Assembly (NCBI GenBank): GCA_020403425.1
Contig: JADBXR010000009.1
Location: 124,001 to 188,000, forward strand
Reading direction: 5' to 3'
Origin: Chitinophagaceae bacterium
Lineage (GTDB): Bacteria; Bacteroidota; Bacteroidia; Chitinophagales; Chitinophagaceae
DNA: 64,000 nt
This document shows positions 36,355 through 45,925 of the stretch, piece by piece; positions within the stretch are counted from its first letter, which is position 1, and the number at the start of each line of letters is the position of its first letter. The position numbers and the translations under genes are program-made. The notes below the pieces were generated by a model. It ran no database searches and was not told where the DNA came from. It saw only the letters and a list, made by a program, of their open reading frames with translations.

Positions 36355-39300
36355 ATGGTAAAGTTTATTAAATCCATCATACATTTTTCACTCCGGCACA
36401 GGTATTTTGTGTTTTTCCTGACAGCCATACTGGCAACGATCGGCTTCATCAGTTACCGCAACACGCCGATCGAGACCTTTCCGGACGTGACCAATACACA
36501 GATCATCATCATTACGCAATGGCCGGGACGCAGTGCAGAGGAAGTGGAGAAATTTGTTACGATACCACTCGAGACAGTATTGAATTCCGTTCAGCGTAAA
36601 ACCAATCTCCGCACCACTTCGTCATTTGGCCTATCCTATGTACGATTGATCTTCGACGACGATGTGACCGATGAGTTTGCACGTCAGCAAGTGCTTAGCC
36701 GGATCGGTAATGTAGATCTTCCGGAAGGCATTAAACCGGACGTGCAGCCCCCTTATGGCCCTACAGGCGAAATATTCCGCTATACGTTAAAAAGCAAGAC
36801 CAGAAGCATACGTGAACTGTATACCTTACAGGACTGGGTATTGGACAAGGAATTCAAACGTGTACCGGGTGTGGCCGACGTGAACAGTTTTGGCGGGGAA
36901 GAAAAAAGTTTTGAGATCAGTGTCAATCCGAACAACCTCACAAAGTATGGTCTTACCTCGTTGGATGTGTACAATGCAGTTGGCAAAAGCAACCTGAACG
37001 TTGGTGGGGACGTGATCGAAAGGAATGGGCAGGCATATGTGGTACGAGGCATTGGCCTGTTGAACAATATCAGCGAGATCGAGAACATCATTGTCACCAA
37101 GATCAACGGTGTACCCATACTGGTAAAAAATCTGGCGCAGGTAAAAGAAGCCGGTAAACCAAGACTGGGACAGGTTTCTAAAGATACCACGAGTGATGTA
37201 CTGGAAGGTATTGTCGTAATGGTAAAAGGCGCTAACCCGACAGAGATCCTGGAAAAACTGCATGAAAAGGTAAAAGATCTGAATGAGAACATATTACCCA
37301 GCGATGTGAAGATCGATACGTTTTACGACCGTACGGTGTTGATGGATTATGCCACGCATACGGTGATCCATAACCTGATAGAAGGTATTGTGTTGGTGAC
37401 CTGTATCGTTATGCTGTTCATGGCCGACTGGCGAACCACCGTAACCGTTAGTATCATCATACCGCTGGCTCTGCTGTTTGCCTTCATGTGTATGCGTATG
37501 ATGCATATGACGGCCAACCTGTTATCGATGGGTGCCGTGGATTTTGGTATCATCATTGACGGGGCCGTGGTGATGGTGGAAGGTTTGTTTGTGGCATTGG
37601 ATCACCGGGCAAAGGAAGTGGGCATGGACAAGTTCAACAAACTGGCCAAACTCGGATTGTTCAAACAGGTAGGAACAGAAATGGGCAAGGCCATCTTCTT
37701 TTCAAAGCTGATCATTCTGACTTGTCTGATCCCCATTTTTGCCTTTCAGAAAGTGGAGGGTAAGATGTTCTCTCCGCTGGCATATACACTGGGATTTGCT
37801 TTACTTGGGGCGTTGATCTATACGCTTACCCTGGTTCCTGCCCTATCTAGTATCCTTCTCCGCAAGAATGTACGGGAGAAACATAATCCCGTGGTTCAGT
37901 TTTTTGAAAATGGAATCAAAACATTGTTCCAGAAAGCCTACCGGTTTCCCAAAGCAAGTCTGGTGATCGCATTTTCGGTGATGGCCCTTACTTTCTTCTC
38001 TGCCCGTTTCCTGGGAAGCGAATTCCTGCCAGAACTGGACGAAGGGGCGCTATGGGTCAAAGCCCAGCTGCCCATGAGTGCCTCCCTAAGCCAGTCCAAA
38101 GAGATCTCAGATAAAATGACCGCCATCATCCGCAAATATCCGGAAGTGCGGCATACACTTGCCCAGATCGGAAGAACCAATGACGGTACCGATCCAAAGG
38201 GCTTTTTCAATGTGGAAATAGCCGTAGACCTCTATCCCAAAGATGAATGGCGCAAAGGGGTGTCCACAGAAACCCTGATCGACAGTCTCGATCGACAACT
38301 GAGTAAGATACCCGGCCTACTACTGAACTATTCCCAGCCTATCAGGGACAATGTGGAGGAGGCCGTAGCTGGTGTGCCCGCCTCACTGGCAGTGAAGATT
38401 TCCGGACCCGATTTTCTCAAACTGGATTCATTGGCCAACCAGGTTCAATCGGTTCTGTCCACCGTAAAAGGCGTAGAAGACCTTGGTGTACTTCGCAACC
38501 TGGGCCAACCCGAATTCCGAATTGAGCTGGATCAGGCAAAGATGGCGCTGTACGGTATTGCAACGGTGGACGCCAATGCGGTGATCGAGATGGATCTGGG
38601 AGGGAAAGCAGCCACCCAGTTATATGAAGGAGAGCGAAAATTTGATATCCGTATCCGCTACCAGAAAGAATTCCGTGACACACAAGAGAAGATAGAACAA
38701 CTGATGGTCCCTTCGCAGGATGGAAGCAAGATACCCATCAAGGAGATCGCAACGATACGGACACTTACGGGTCCGGCATTCATTTACCGGGATAATAACC
38801 GTCGTTATATTCCCGTAAAGTTCTCTGTTCGGGGAAGAGACCTGGGAAGCACCATCAAGGAAGCGCAGGAAAAGGTGAACAAAGTGGTCTCATTGCCCAA
38901 GAATTACCGGATGACCTGGAATGGCGAGTTTGAAAACCAGCAGCGTGCCTCTCAAACACTGGCCAATGTGGTGCCGCTTTGTTTACTGGGCATCTTTTTG
39001 ATCCTGTTCATGACATTCGGCAACGTGAAAGATGCAGTGCTTACCATACTCAATGTTCCATTTGCCTTGATCGGTGGTATCCTGGCACTGCACATCACGG
39101 GTATGAATTTCAGCATCAGCGCAGGTATCGGTTTCATTGCCTTGTTTGGTGTCTGTATTCAGAATGGTGTGATCCTGATCAGCGTGTTCCGAAAAAATCT
39201 TGAACAACATATGCCATTGCACAAAGCGATTCTGGACGGTGTCATCTCGAGGGTAAGACCTGTTGTGATGACGGCCCTGATGGCTGCCATCGGTTTACTG

Positions 39301-39486
39301 CCTGCAGCCATTAGCACCGGCATTGGCAGCGAAACGCAGAAACCACTGGCCATCGTGGTCATCGGCGGGTTGGTCACATCAACCATACTGACCCTGCTGA
39401 TCCTGCCGATCATTTACAGCCTTGTGCACGTGTTCCTGCACAAAAGACAGAATATGAAACTCCTGAAGAAAATGGGAGCCGTATAA
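36355..39486 (+). CDS. czcA: Heavy-metal RND efflux pump (CzcA-type)
   Basis: Proton-driven inner-membrane pump of the HME-RND family, 1043 residues, 12 helices and two large periplasmic loops. The helix-4 motif is DFGIIIDGAVVMVE with Asp396, Asp402 and Glu409, matching the pattern of the Czc (Zn/Co/Cd) subgroup (DFGxxxDGAxxxxE) rather than the copper/silver CusA subgroup. The N-terminal block TPIETFPDVTNTQIII and 'QWPGRSAEEVEKFVTIPLE' is typical. The metal specificity (zinc, cobalt, cadmium or nickel) is inferred from this motif. Last of the efflux trio; an intercistronic hairpin follows. Confidence 0.92.
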   Translation: MVKFIKSIIHFSLRHRYFVFFLTAILATIGFISYRNTPIETFPDVTNTQIIIITQWPGRSAEEVEKFVTIPLETVLNSVQRKTNLRTTSSFGLSYVRLIFDDDVTDEFARQQVLSRIGNVDLPEGIKPDVQPPYGPTGEIFRYTLKSKTRSIRELYTLQDWVLDKEFKRVPGVADVNSFGGEEKSFEISVNPNNLTKYGLTSLDVYNAVGKSNLNVGGDVIERNGQAYVVRGIGLLNNISEIENIIVTKINGVPILVKNLAQVKEAGKPRLGQVSKDTTSDVLEGIVVMVKGANPTEILEKLHEKVKDLNENILPSDVKIDTFYDRTVLMDYATHTVIHNLIEGIVLVTCIVMLFMADWRTTVTVSIIIPLALLFAFMCMRMMHMTANLLSMGAVDFGIIIDGAVVMVEGLFVALDHRAKEVGMDKFNKLAKLGLFKQVGTEMGKAIFFSKLIILTCLIPIFAFQKVEGKMFSPLAYTLGFALLGALIYTLTLVPALSSILLRKNVREKHNPVVQFFENGIKTLFQKAYRFPKASLVIAFSVMALTFFSARFLGSEFLPELDEGALWVKAQLPMSASLSQSKEISDKMTAIIRKYPEVRHTLAQIGRTNDGTDPKGFFNVEIAVDLYPKDEWRKGVSTETLIDSLDRQLSKIPGLLLNYSQPIRDNVEEAVAGVPASLAVKISGPDFLKLDSLANQVQSVLSTVKGVEDLGVLRNLGQPEFRIELDQAKMALYGIATVDANAVIEMDLGGKAATQLYEGERKFDIRIRYQKEFRDTQEKIEQLMVPSQDGSKIPIKEIATIRTLTGPAFIYRDNNRRYIPVKFSVRGRDLGSTIKEAQEKVNKVVSLPKNYRMTWNGEFENQQRASQTLANVVPLCLLGIFLILFMTFGNVKDAVLTILNVPFALIGGILALHITGMNFSISAGIGFIALFGVCIQNGVILISVFRKNLEQHMPLHKAILDGVISRVRPVVMTALMAAIGLLPAAISTGIGSETQKPLAIVVIGGLVTSTILTLLILPIIYSLVHVFLHKRQNMKLLKKMGAV

Positions 39487-39493
39487 AAATACA

Positions 39494-39524
39494 GACCTGC
39501 GCAGGATAAGATCCTGCGCAAGTC
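39494..39524 (+). terminator. Hairpin between the pump and porin genes
   Basis: 14-bp stem (13 matches) centred on GCGCAGGAT-aag-ATCCTGCGC. Only a weak T-tract follows (TCTTTC), so it may be a partial terminator or stabilise the upstream mRNA rather than fully stop transcription. Confidence 0.6.
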
Positions 39525-39539
39525 TTTCAACGAACAACT

Positions 39540-40856
39540 ATGCAATATTGGTTCACATGGATACTATGCGCCATCGGCTTTCCGCTGTGGGCACAAACAG
39601 ATACTGCGGCAAACAGGGATAAACATTATTCCCTGCATTTCCAGTCAACTTTCATTCCACAGTACCATTTCGATTTCCCTGCCGCTTATACCGGTGCCAA
39701 CAGTCTTTTGACCAGCGAAGTGGTTCGCGCATCCGTGTCTGCCACAATCTACCTCGCTTACAAACCTACTCACAATCTGTACCTGGTATTCAACCCCGAA
39801 GCCGCAGGAGGCAAAGGATTAAGCAAGACCCTGGGCATAGCCGGGTTCCCTAATGGCGAAGTATATCGTGTTGGAGATCCGGTTCCACATCCTTTTATCG
39901 GACGACTGTACGCGGAATACCGTTTTCCGCTCAGCTCCAGAAAAGAAAGACTGACAGATGGCCTGAACCAGGTTGCCGAAACAGCACAGGCAGATTATTT
40001 ATCTCTGTTGGCAGGCAAATTCGCACTAACCGACTTTTTCGATAATTCAACCATCAGTCATGATGCCCGCACACTATTCATGAACTGGAGTCTCATGGGA
40101 AGCGGGGGATGGGATTATCCCGCCAATACACGTGGTTACACCATGGGAGCGGTCGTGCAGGCCCTCTACCATGACTGGGCGTTCAGAACGGCACTGACCA
40201 CGGTACCGATCGAAGCGAACGGCCCGGAACTGCAGTTCCGATTCAACAAAGCCATGGGTATGGTATGGGAACTGGAAAAGACACACCTGTTTCAACAGAA
40301 CGAAGAAAGGTTTACCACCTTACATGCCGGCATATTCATGAATCAGGCCAATATGGGCAATTACCGGTTGGCGCTTAACGGTGGGACAGCGGTACCCGAT
40401 ATCACCGCTAGCCGTTCATATGGAAGGACCAAGTGGGGTTACTATTTCAGCACAGATAACCATTTTGGCTGGTTCAATCATTTTTTTAGGTTAAGCTGGA
40501 ATGACGGGAAAAACGAGACCTGGGCCTTCACTGAAATAGACAGAAGTATCGCTACCGGCATACAGCTCAAGGGAAGCCGGTGGAAACGCAACCAGGATCA
40601 TTTTGCCCTTGCCTTCGTGAGCAACGGCCTGTCACAGGATCACAGGAACTATCTCGCAAAGGGAGGGTATGGTTTCCTGGTCGGTGATGGCCAACTGCAT
40701 TATGGAAGAGAGGATATCCTGGAAGCCTATTATTCAATGCATCTTTCCCGGCAGGTATACCTGAGTCCGGATTACCAGTTCGTATCGCATCCGGGGTATA
40801 ACAGGGATCGCGGGCCGGTGCACATCGTTGCGTTCCGGTTACACGCATTCCTATAA
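39540..40856 (+). CDS. Carbohydrate-porin-like (OprB-type) outer-membrane protein
   Basis: 438 residues with a signal peptide (MQYWFTWILCAIGFPLWAQ) and a beta-barrel pattern of alternating aromatic strands. Blocks typical of the OprB/carbohydrate-selective porin family: GLSKTLGIAGFPNGEVYRVG, ARLYAEY-like 'IGRLYAEYRFPL', GKFALTDFFDNSTISHDART and 'FMNWSLMGSGGWDYPANTRGY'. Relatives are often found next to RND metal or iron systems in Bacteroidota, so sugar transport is not certain. It lies 53 bases after the pump gene and has a strong terminator. Confidence 0.78.
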   Translation: MQYWFTWILCAIGFPLWAQTDTAANRDKHYSLHFQSTFIPQYHFDFPAAYTGANSLLTSEVVRASVSATIYLAYKPTHNLYLVFNPEAAGGKGLSKTLGIAGFPNGEVYRVGDPVPHPFIGRLYAEYRFPLSSRKERLTDGLNQVAETAQADYLSLLAGKFALTDFFDNSTISHDARTLFMNWSLMGSGGWDYPANTRGYTMGAVVQALYHDWAFRTALTTVPIEANGPELQFRFNKAMGMVWELEKTHLFQQNEERFTTLHAGIFMNQANMGNYRLALNGGTAVPDITASRSYGRTKWGYYFSTDNHFGWFNHFFRLSWNDGKNETWAFTEIDRSIATGIQLKGSRWKRNQDHFALAFVSNGLSQDHRNYLAKGGYGFLVGDGQLHYGREDILEAYYSMHLSRQVYLSPDYQFVSHPGYNRDRGPVHIVAFRLHAFL

Positions 40857-40902
40857 GAAGCTACACAGGTAGCAGTACACCAGTTGTACGTTACAACCAT
40901 GA

Positions 40903-40933
40903 GGGGCGGGGCTTTTTAGCCCTGCCTTTTTTT
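40903..40933 (+). terminator. Terminator of the porin gene
   Basis: Stem GGCGGGGC / GCCCTGCC (one G-U pair), loop TTTTTA, then seven T. Confidence 0.88.
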
Positions 40934-40949
40934 GGGATTCTCTGCAAAC

Positions 40950-40973
40950 AAAAAGCCCCGCCGTTGCGGGGCC
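40950..40973 (-). terminator. Terminator of the Fe-S carrier gene
   Basis: Minus strand: stem GCCCCGC / GCGGGGC with a 4-base loop, followed by five T. It lies directly beside the porin terminator, between convergent genes. Confidence 0.88.
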
Positions 40974-40994
40974 AATTATCTGGAGATAGAAGAA

Positions 40995-41342
40995 TCAAAC
41001 TGCGAAACTGGTACCGCAACCACAGGTCTTGCTGGCATTGGGATTGCTGAAAGTGAAGCCACGACTGTTCAGTCCACCCTGCCAGTCAATTTCCATACCG
41101 TATAGGTACAACTGGTGACTTTTATTCATCACACAGGGGATCCCTTCAATGGTAAATCGCTCATCCTCTGCTTCGGCCTTATCGAAACCCAGCACATAGG
41201 TCATGCCACTGCAACCTCCCCCCTTTACGCCGATACGTAGGTGTTGGGTGGTATCGAAACCATCTTCATTCATCAAACGCCTGATCTCTGTAATGGCACC
41301 GGCGGTAAGTGTAACCGGTACAGTTTGGGTCATAGTATCCAT
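40995..41342 (-). CDS. A-type iron-sulfur cluster carrier (ErpA/IscA/SufA family)
   Basis: Small carrier that delivers Fe-S clusters to target enzymes. The three cluster cysteines are present in GGGCSGMTYVLGFD and the C-terminal TCGCGTSF. Length 115 (113 if the second Met, 41333, is used). No other isc or suf genes are next to it. The window encodes clients such as MqnE, serine dehydratase and a Rieske protein. A full TAnnTTTG box lies 20 bases upstream. Confidence 0.93.
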   Translation of the reverse strand: MDTMTQTVPVTLTAGAITEIRRLMNEDGFDTTQHLRIGVKGGGCSGMTYVLGFDKAEAEDERFTIEGIPCVMNKSHQLYLYGMEIDWQGGLNSRGFTFSNPNASKTCGCGTSFAV

Positions 41343-41361
41343 ATTCTCTACTTTAACACTG

Positions 41362-41369
41362 CAAATTTA
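41362..41369 (-). promoter_or_regulatory. -7 box of the Fe-S carrier gene
   Basis: Minus strand reads TAAATTTG, a full TAnnTTTG match, 19 bases before the ATG. Confidence 0.5.
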
Positions 41370-41511
41370 CGAAGAAATACAGGTACCCGGTAATTCCGGA
41401 TTTTCGATACAGGAAAATTTGCCTGCCAATCCTTTTCCCCTGCACCGGATTCCAGAGATCGGCCCTGTTACAGTTTGTTGATAAAGCGACTGGTTCACCC
41501 CCGGTTTACCT

Positions 41512-41519
41512 TATTTTTG
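41512..41519 (+). promoter_or_regulatory. -7 box upstream of the mutase operon
   Basis: TATTTTTG matches TAnnTTTG fully and lies 12 bases before the ATG at 41532. Confidence 0.5.
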
Positions 41520-41531
41520 TTCAAAATTGGC

Positions 41532-42038
41532 ATGATGGACTCTAAATACCTGATACTGGCCGGTGTGGTCCTGGTGGGTTTCATTTCATATTACTTCTTT
41601 TTACGTCCCAAAAATGATCCTACACAGGCAGAGAGACCTGCAGCCGATAAAGGTTCACTGGCATTACAGTTACAGGCATATGAACGTTTGATATTACTGG
41701 TTGATCGGATCACCATTAACCATCTTATCAGCAGGATCAGTTACGAGGGTCTGACAGCCCGTGAAATGCAGCTGGTACTCACCCGTTCCATACGGGATGA
41801 GTTTGACTACAATATCACCCAGCAGATCTATGTAACCCCTGAAACCTGGAATGCCGTCAGAAGCCTTAAGGAAAAGAACCTGCTCATCATCAACCAGGTG
41901 GCTGCTTTATTGCCGGCTGACGCCAGCGGACTGGACCTGAACAGGGCCCTGCTCGAATACCTGGTGCAGGACGATAAAGCCAACCTGCACGAACTGGTAA
42001 GTGAAGCACTGAGTTTTGAGGCCAAAAAATTATTGTAA
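41532..42038 (+). CDS. Membrane-anchored protein upstream of methylmalonyl-CoA mutase, unknown function
   Basis: 168 residues from ATG 41532 (MMDSKYLILAG). One N-terminal helix (YLILAGVVLVGFISYYFFL) anchors a soluble, mostly helical domain with 'LQLQAYERLILLVDRITINHLI' and a C-terminal amphipathic part. No family name is known to me. The longer frame from 41475 is rejected because it would overlap the promoter box. It is 45 bases upstream of the mutase gene and probably cotranscribed with it; a functional link is unproven. Confidence 0.65.
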   Translation: MMDSKYLILAGVVLVGFISYYFFLRPKNDPTQAERPAADKGSLALQLQAYERLILLVDRITINHLISRISYEGLTAREMQLVLTRSIRDEFDYNITQQIYVTPETWNAVRSLKEKNLLIINQVAALLPADASGLDLNRALLEYLVQDDKANLHELVSEALSFEAKKLL

Positions 42039-42083
42039 CCACAAACAAACAGAACAGGTATATTTTATTGTAACGATTGCCAC

Positions 42084-43649
42084 ATGAGTGAGAAAAAAAT
42101 ATTTACCGACAGCGGGATAGAGATCCGAAAGGTTTACTACCCTACCCCCGACAGCACCAACCAGCCAACAGAACAGCCAGGTCAATTTCCCTATACCAGG
42201 GGCGTACAACCGGATATGTACCGGGGTAAACTCTGGACCATGCGCCAGTATGCCGGGTTCTCTACCGCAGAGGAAAGCAACAAACGATACCACTATCTTT
42301 TGTCGCAGGGCGTGATGGGACTCAGTGTGGCATTTGACCTGCCCACACAGATCGGGTACGACAGTGACCACGAACTGGCCGAAGGCGAAGTGGGCAAGGT
42401 AGGCGTCGCCATCGACAGCCTGGAAGATATGGAACTGCTGTTCAAGGACATTACCCTGGAGCAGGTAAGTACTTCCATGACCATCAATGCCACAGGTTTC
42501 ATACTACTGGCTTTTTATGTGGCCCTTGCCAAAAAACAGGGAGCAGACCTGTCGAAGATCAATGGAACCATCCAGAATGACATCCTGAAAGAATATGCCG
42601 CACGGGGCACTTATATCTATCCGCCCAAACCTTCCATGCGCATCATTACTGATATTTTTGAATGGTGCAGCAGTGAATTGCCAAAGTGGAATACGATCTC
42701 TATTTCCGGTTACCATATCCGCGAAGCGGGCAGCACAGCCGTACAGGAGATCGCGTTTACCTTGAGCAATGGTAAGGCCTATGTGGAAGCAGCACAAGCC
42801 AAAGGCATGGACATCAATGTTTTTGGTAAACGACTGTCCTTCTTTTTCAACGCACACAACAATCTGTTCGAGGAAGTGGCCAAATTCCGTTCGGCCAGGC
42901 GTATGTGGGCTACCATTATGAAGAACCTGGGGGCTACCGATGAAAAAGCCATGATGCTTCGTTTCCACACACAAACAGGAGGCGCCACATTAACGGCCCA
43001 ACAACCCCTGAACAATATTTCCCGTGTGACCATTCAGACCCTGGCAGCCGTATTGGGAGGCACGCAGAGCCTGCACACCAATGGTTACGACGAAGCCCTG
43101 AGCCTACCCACCGAAGAAGCTGCCCGTATTGCGCTACGCACACAGCAGATCGTAGCTTTTGAAAGCGGAGCCCCCGATACAGTGGATCCGCTGGCCGGCA
43201 GCTATTTTGTTGAATCAATGACCGATGAAGTAGAGCAGAAAGCCTGGGAACTGATCAACAGGATCGATGCCATGGGCGGCAGTGTAAGCGCCATTGAGTC
43301 CGGTTTCATGCAGGACGAGATCGCCAGGAGCGCCTATGAATACCAGCGTAACATTGAAAGTGGCGATAAGATCATCGTTGGTGTGAACAAATTCACCATC
43401 GACAAAGAGAACCCCATACCCGGTTTCAAGATCGATGACAGTATCCGCACCCTTCAGGCGGAGAAACTGCAAAAACTAAGGTCCAAACGATCAGCAAAGA
43501 ACGTAGACCGTTGTCTGAACCAGATCGTTGTTGCAGCAAAAGAAGGCTCCAACCTGATGCCCCACGTGATCGAAGCCGCAGAAAACCTTTGCACACTAGG
43601 TGAGATTGCCGGCGTGTTAAGGGGTGTTTTTGGAGAATACAAAGGGTGA
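42084..43649 (+). CDS. Methylmalonyl-CoA mutase, catalytic-domain chain
   Basis: Vitamin-B12-dependent interconversion of methylmalonyl-CoA and succinyl-CoA. The chain is 521 residues and holds the TIM-barrel substrate domain only; the cobalamin-binding domain (DxHxxG) is absent, so a separate small chain is needed and is not in this window. Diagnostic residues fit methylmalonyl- rather than isobutyryl-CoA mutase: Tyr46 in [10 protein letters not shown] and Arg186 in [11 protein letters not shown] correspond to Tyr89 and Arg207 of the Propionibacterium enzyme. The substrate histidine is in [11 protein letters not shown]. The gene ends two bases before a word-repeat hairpin. Confidence 0.88.
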   Translation: MSEKKIFTDSGIEIRKVYYPTPDSTNQPTEQPGQFPYTRGVQPDMYRGKLWTMRQYAGFSTAEESNKRYHYLLSQGVMGLSVAFDLPTQIGYDSDHELAEGEVGKVGVAIDSLEDMELLFKDITLEQVSTSMTINATGFILLAFYVALAKKQGADLSKINGTIQNDILKEYAARGTYIYPPKPSMRIITDIFEWCSSELPKWNTISISGYHIREAGSTAVQEIAFTLSNGKAYVEAAQAKGMDINVFGKRLSFFFNAHNNLFEEVAKFRSARRMWATIMKNLGATDEKAMMLRFHTQTGGATLTAQQPLNNISRVTIQTLAAVLGGTQSLHTNGYDEALSLPTEEAARIALRTQQIVAFESGAPDTVDPLAGSYFVESMTDEVEQKAWELINRIDAMGGSVSAIESGFMQDEIARSAYEYQRNIESGDKIIVGVNKFTIDKENPIPGFKIDDSIRTLQAEKLQKLRSKRSAKNVDRCLNQIVVAAKEGSNLMPHVIEAAENLCTLGEIAGVLRGVFGEYKG

Positions 43650-43663
43650 CAAATTCAAAGACC

Positions 43664-43757
43664 AAAATTCAAAAGTCAAAAGTCAAAATTCAAAAACACG
43701 AATAGTGTTGTAACACAACTCCTTCATCTGAATTTTGACTTTTGAATTTTGAATTTT
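43664..43757. repeat. Inverted 7-base word repeat at a convergent junction
   Basis: Arms 43664-43691 and 43730-43757, each four 7-base words (AAAATTC or AAAAGTC), are complementary at 27 of 28 positions; loop 38 bases. It fills the gap between the mutase gene and the convergent Pmp3-like gene and may serve both as a terminator. Confidence 0.9.
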
Positions 43758-43768
43758 TACTTTTTTCT

Positions 43769-44197
43769 TCAGCTCAGCACTACGATCAGCGCATAGATCA
43801 CACCCGGTAACCAGAACAGCAGGGTAAGCAGCACGCTTAACCAGAACTTTCCGTTCAGGTCATGTTCATGCAGTCCGACCGCCAATGGAGGCAGTAATAC
43901 AGCAAGGATGGCCAGCAGTACGGTGTTGGTGCTAACATCTTCTCCAGCTGCTTTCATCGCCTTTAATTCCTTTAGTTTGGTCTTTGCTTCACGAAGACGC
44001 ATTTTACGGTCAACCCGGGAAAGGCTGCGGAACTCGCGCATGGCATCCGTGGCCACCACGTCATCCAATACCACTTCCGTACCGGGTAAGGTTTCATTTT
44101 TCCCTGTTTTTACCGGTGCTGTTCCGGTGCTGGCAGTGGACAGGTTAACAGAAGCAAACAGGGTTAGAGAACAGAGTAACAGTGTCAGTTTTTTCAT
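43769..44197 (-). CDS. YqaE/Pmp3-family membrane protein with signal peptide
   Basis: 142 residues from ATG 44197 (MKKLTLLLCSLTLFASVNLS). A signal peptide is followed by a charged linker (RKMRLREAKTKLKELKAMK) and a C-terminal Pmp3 domain of two helices: AILAVLLPPLAVGLHEHDL and SVLLTLLFWLPGVIYALIVVLS. Pmp3/YqaE proteins are small two-helix membrane proteins linked with ion balance and stress. The fusion of the Pmp3 domain to an exported, charged N-terminal part is common in Bacteroidota. The longer frame from 44287 is rejected. Confidence 0.8.
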   Translation of the reverse strand: MKKLTLLLCSLTLFASVNLSTASTGTAPVKTGKNETLPGTEVVLDDVVATDAMREFRSLSRVDRKMRLREAKTKLKELKAMKAAGEDVSTNTVLLAILAVLLPPLAVGLHEHDLNGKFWLSVLLTLLFWLPGVIYALIVVLS

Positions 44198-44369
44198 AAG
44201 TAAGGATTTGTAATGATGCGTACAATAATCGGGCGTAAAGTAGCAAATAAATGGGGATCCCTGCATCCGACTAATCCACATCTGCACATTATGGCCTTAA
44301 GAGAACGGCACATAAATAAAGGATCCCCTGTATCGTTGAACCCTGCAAATTTGTACCTTCCCTATCTAA

Positions 44370-45896
44370 ATGATCGTCATGAAAAAGCCGGTTCTATTGT
44401 TATGGATCTTATTCGCTCTTGCTACAGCCGGTAGTGCGCAGCAGCCAAGTTTTATCGCTGACAGCCTGGAGACATATATCAGCAGGGGCATGAAGGACTG
44501 GCAGATACCCGGACTGGCCATTGCCATCGTGAAAGACGGCAAAGTGATATACATGAAAGGTTATGGGGAAAGTAATATCGCTACACACGAAAAAGTGGAC
44601 GAGAACACATTGTTCATGATCGCCAGCAACAGTAAACTATTCACCGGAACCTCGCTAGCACAGTTGGAATACAACAAAAAATTATCCCTCAATGATAAGG
44701 TCACCCGGTATTTCCCCGATTTCCGGTTGTATGACAATAATGCCACGGAAATGGTGACCATCAAAGATATGCTCACACATCATCTTGGCACCAAGACCTT
44801 CCAGGGTGATTTTACATTCTGGGATGGGAACCTTAGCAGAAGCCAGATCATCCAGCGGATGCGCACACTGAGACCGGAGGGACAGTTCCGACAGGATTTC
44901 GGGTATTGCAACAGTTGTTTCTTAACGGCTGGAGAGATTATCCCCAAAGTAAGTGGCAAACCCTGGGAAGTATATGTGTACGACAGCATCCTGATGCCAC
45001 TGGGCATGAAAAATACCCATATGCTCACCACCGGTATCTCACAAAGGCCCAATGTATCCCGCCCCTACTCCACTTCTTTCACCGGGCAGTTACACGAGCT
45101 CCCTTATGACCAGGTTGACAATCTTGGTCCGGCGGGCAGTATGGTCAGCAATGTGAAAGATATGGCAAAATGGCTGCTGCTGCAGCTCGACAGCGGCCGT
45201 TATGAAGGCCAGCGCATACTTCCTTGGCAGGTGATCCGCAGAACAAGGGATATGGTAACGACCATATCCAGTCGTAAAAGCAGCTTATACCCCAGTCATT
45301 ACACCGGTTATGGCCTGGGTGTATTCATGACAGATTATAACGGGAAACAGGTGTTCTGGCATACAGGTGGCGCATTTGGTTTCGTGACCAACACCTGTTT
45401 TGTACCCGAAGAAAAGCTGGGGATCACCATTCTTACCAACAACGACAATCAGAACTTCTTTGAAGCGCTTCGATACCAGATACTGGATGCCTATCTGGGC
45501 GTAGGATATGTGAACAGGAGCAAACAGCAGTTACCTGGTCACCAGAAAGAAACTGAGCAGGCGGTAAAAGACCTCATCACACTAAAAGGACGAGTGAAAG
45601 GTAATGCTGCCGCTTTACCCATATCGGCCTATACCGGTGAATATGGCAATGATGTATACGGAACCATCCGCATCAAACCCAAGAGTAACGATCTGTTGAT
45701 CCAATTCAACGGTCATAATAACCTGACAGCCATCTTACAGTACATGGACAAAGATGAATGGTTACTGGAATACAGCAACCCTGCATTCGGCATCTTTCCT
45801 ATAAAATTCAGGATCGACCATGGCAAGGTCCAATCGGTCGATATCAAAGCCAGTGATTTTGTGGAGTTCGACTCCTATCTTTTCACAAAAAAATAA
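44370..45896 (+). CDS. Secreted serine hydrolase (class C beta-lactamase family)
   Basis: Penicillin-binding-protein-like serine hydrolase of 508 residues. It has a signal peptide (to about GSAQQ), the catalytic SxxK at Ser86-Lys89 (ASNSKLF), the Tyr-x-Asn motif at Tyr179-Asn181 (GYCNSC) and HTGG at His331 in place of KTG. A C-terminal beta-sandwich (from about residue 400) matches the DUF3471 type. These proteins act as peptidases or esterases and rarely as true beta-lactamases. A second Met at 44379 is a possible start. First of three secreted hydrolase genes in the same direction. Confidence 0.88.
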   Translation: MIVMKKPVLLLWILFALATAGSAQQPSFIADSLETYISRGMKDWQIPGLAIAIVKDGKVIYMKGYGESNIATHEKVDENTLFMIASNSKLFTGTSLAQLEYNKKLSLNDKVTRYFPDFRLYDNNATEMVTIKDMLTHHLGTKTFQGDFTFWDGNLSRSQIIQRMRTLRPEGQFRQDFGYCNSCFLTAGEIIPKVSGKPWEVYVYDSILMPLGMKNTHMLTTGISQRPNVSRPYSTSFTGQLHELPYDQVDNLGPAGSMVSNVKDMAKWLLLQLDSGRYEGQRILPWQVIRRTRDMVTTISSRKSSLYPSHYTGYGLGVFMTDYNGKQVFWHTGGAFGFVTNTCFVPEEKLGITILTNNDNQNFFEALRYQILDAYLGVGYVNRSKQQLPGHQKETEQAVKDLITLKGRVKGNAAALPISAYTGEYGNDVYGTIRIKPKSNDLLIQFNGHNNLTAILQYMDKDEWLLEYSNPAFGIFPIKFRIDHGKVQSVDIKASDFVEFDSYLFTKK

Positions 45897-45925
45897 ATCA
45901 GTTACCTTTTATATCCATTTAGCAC

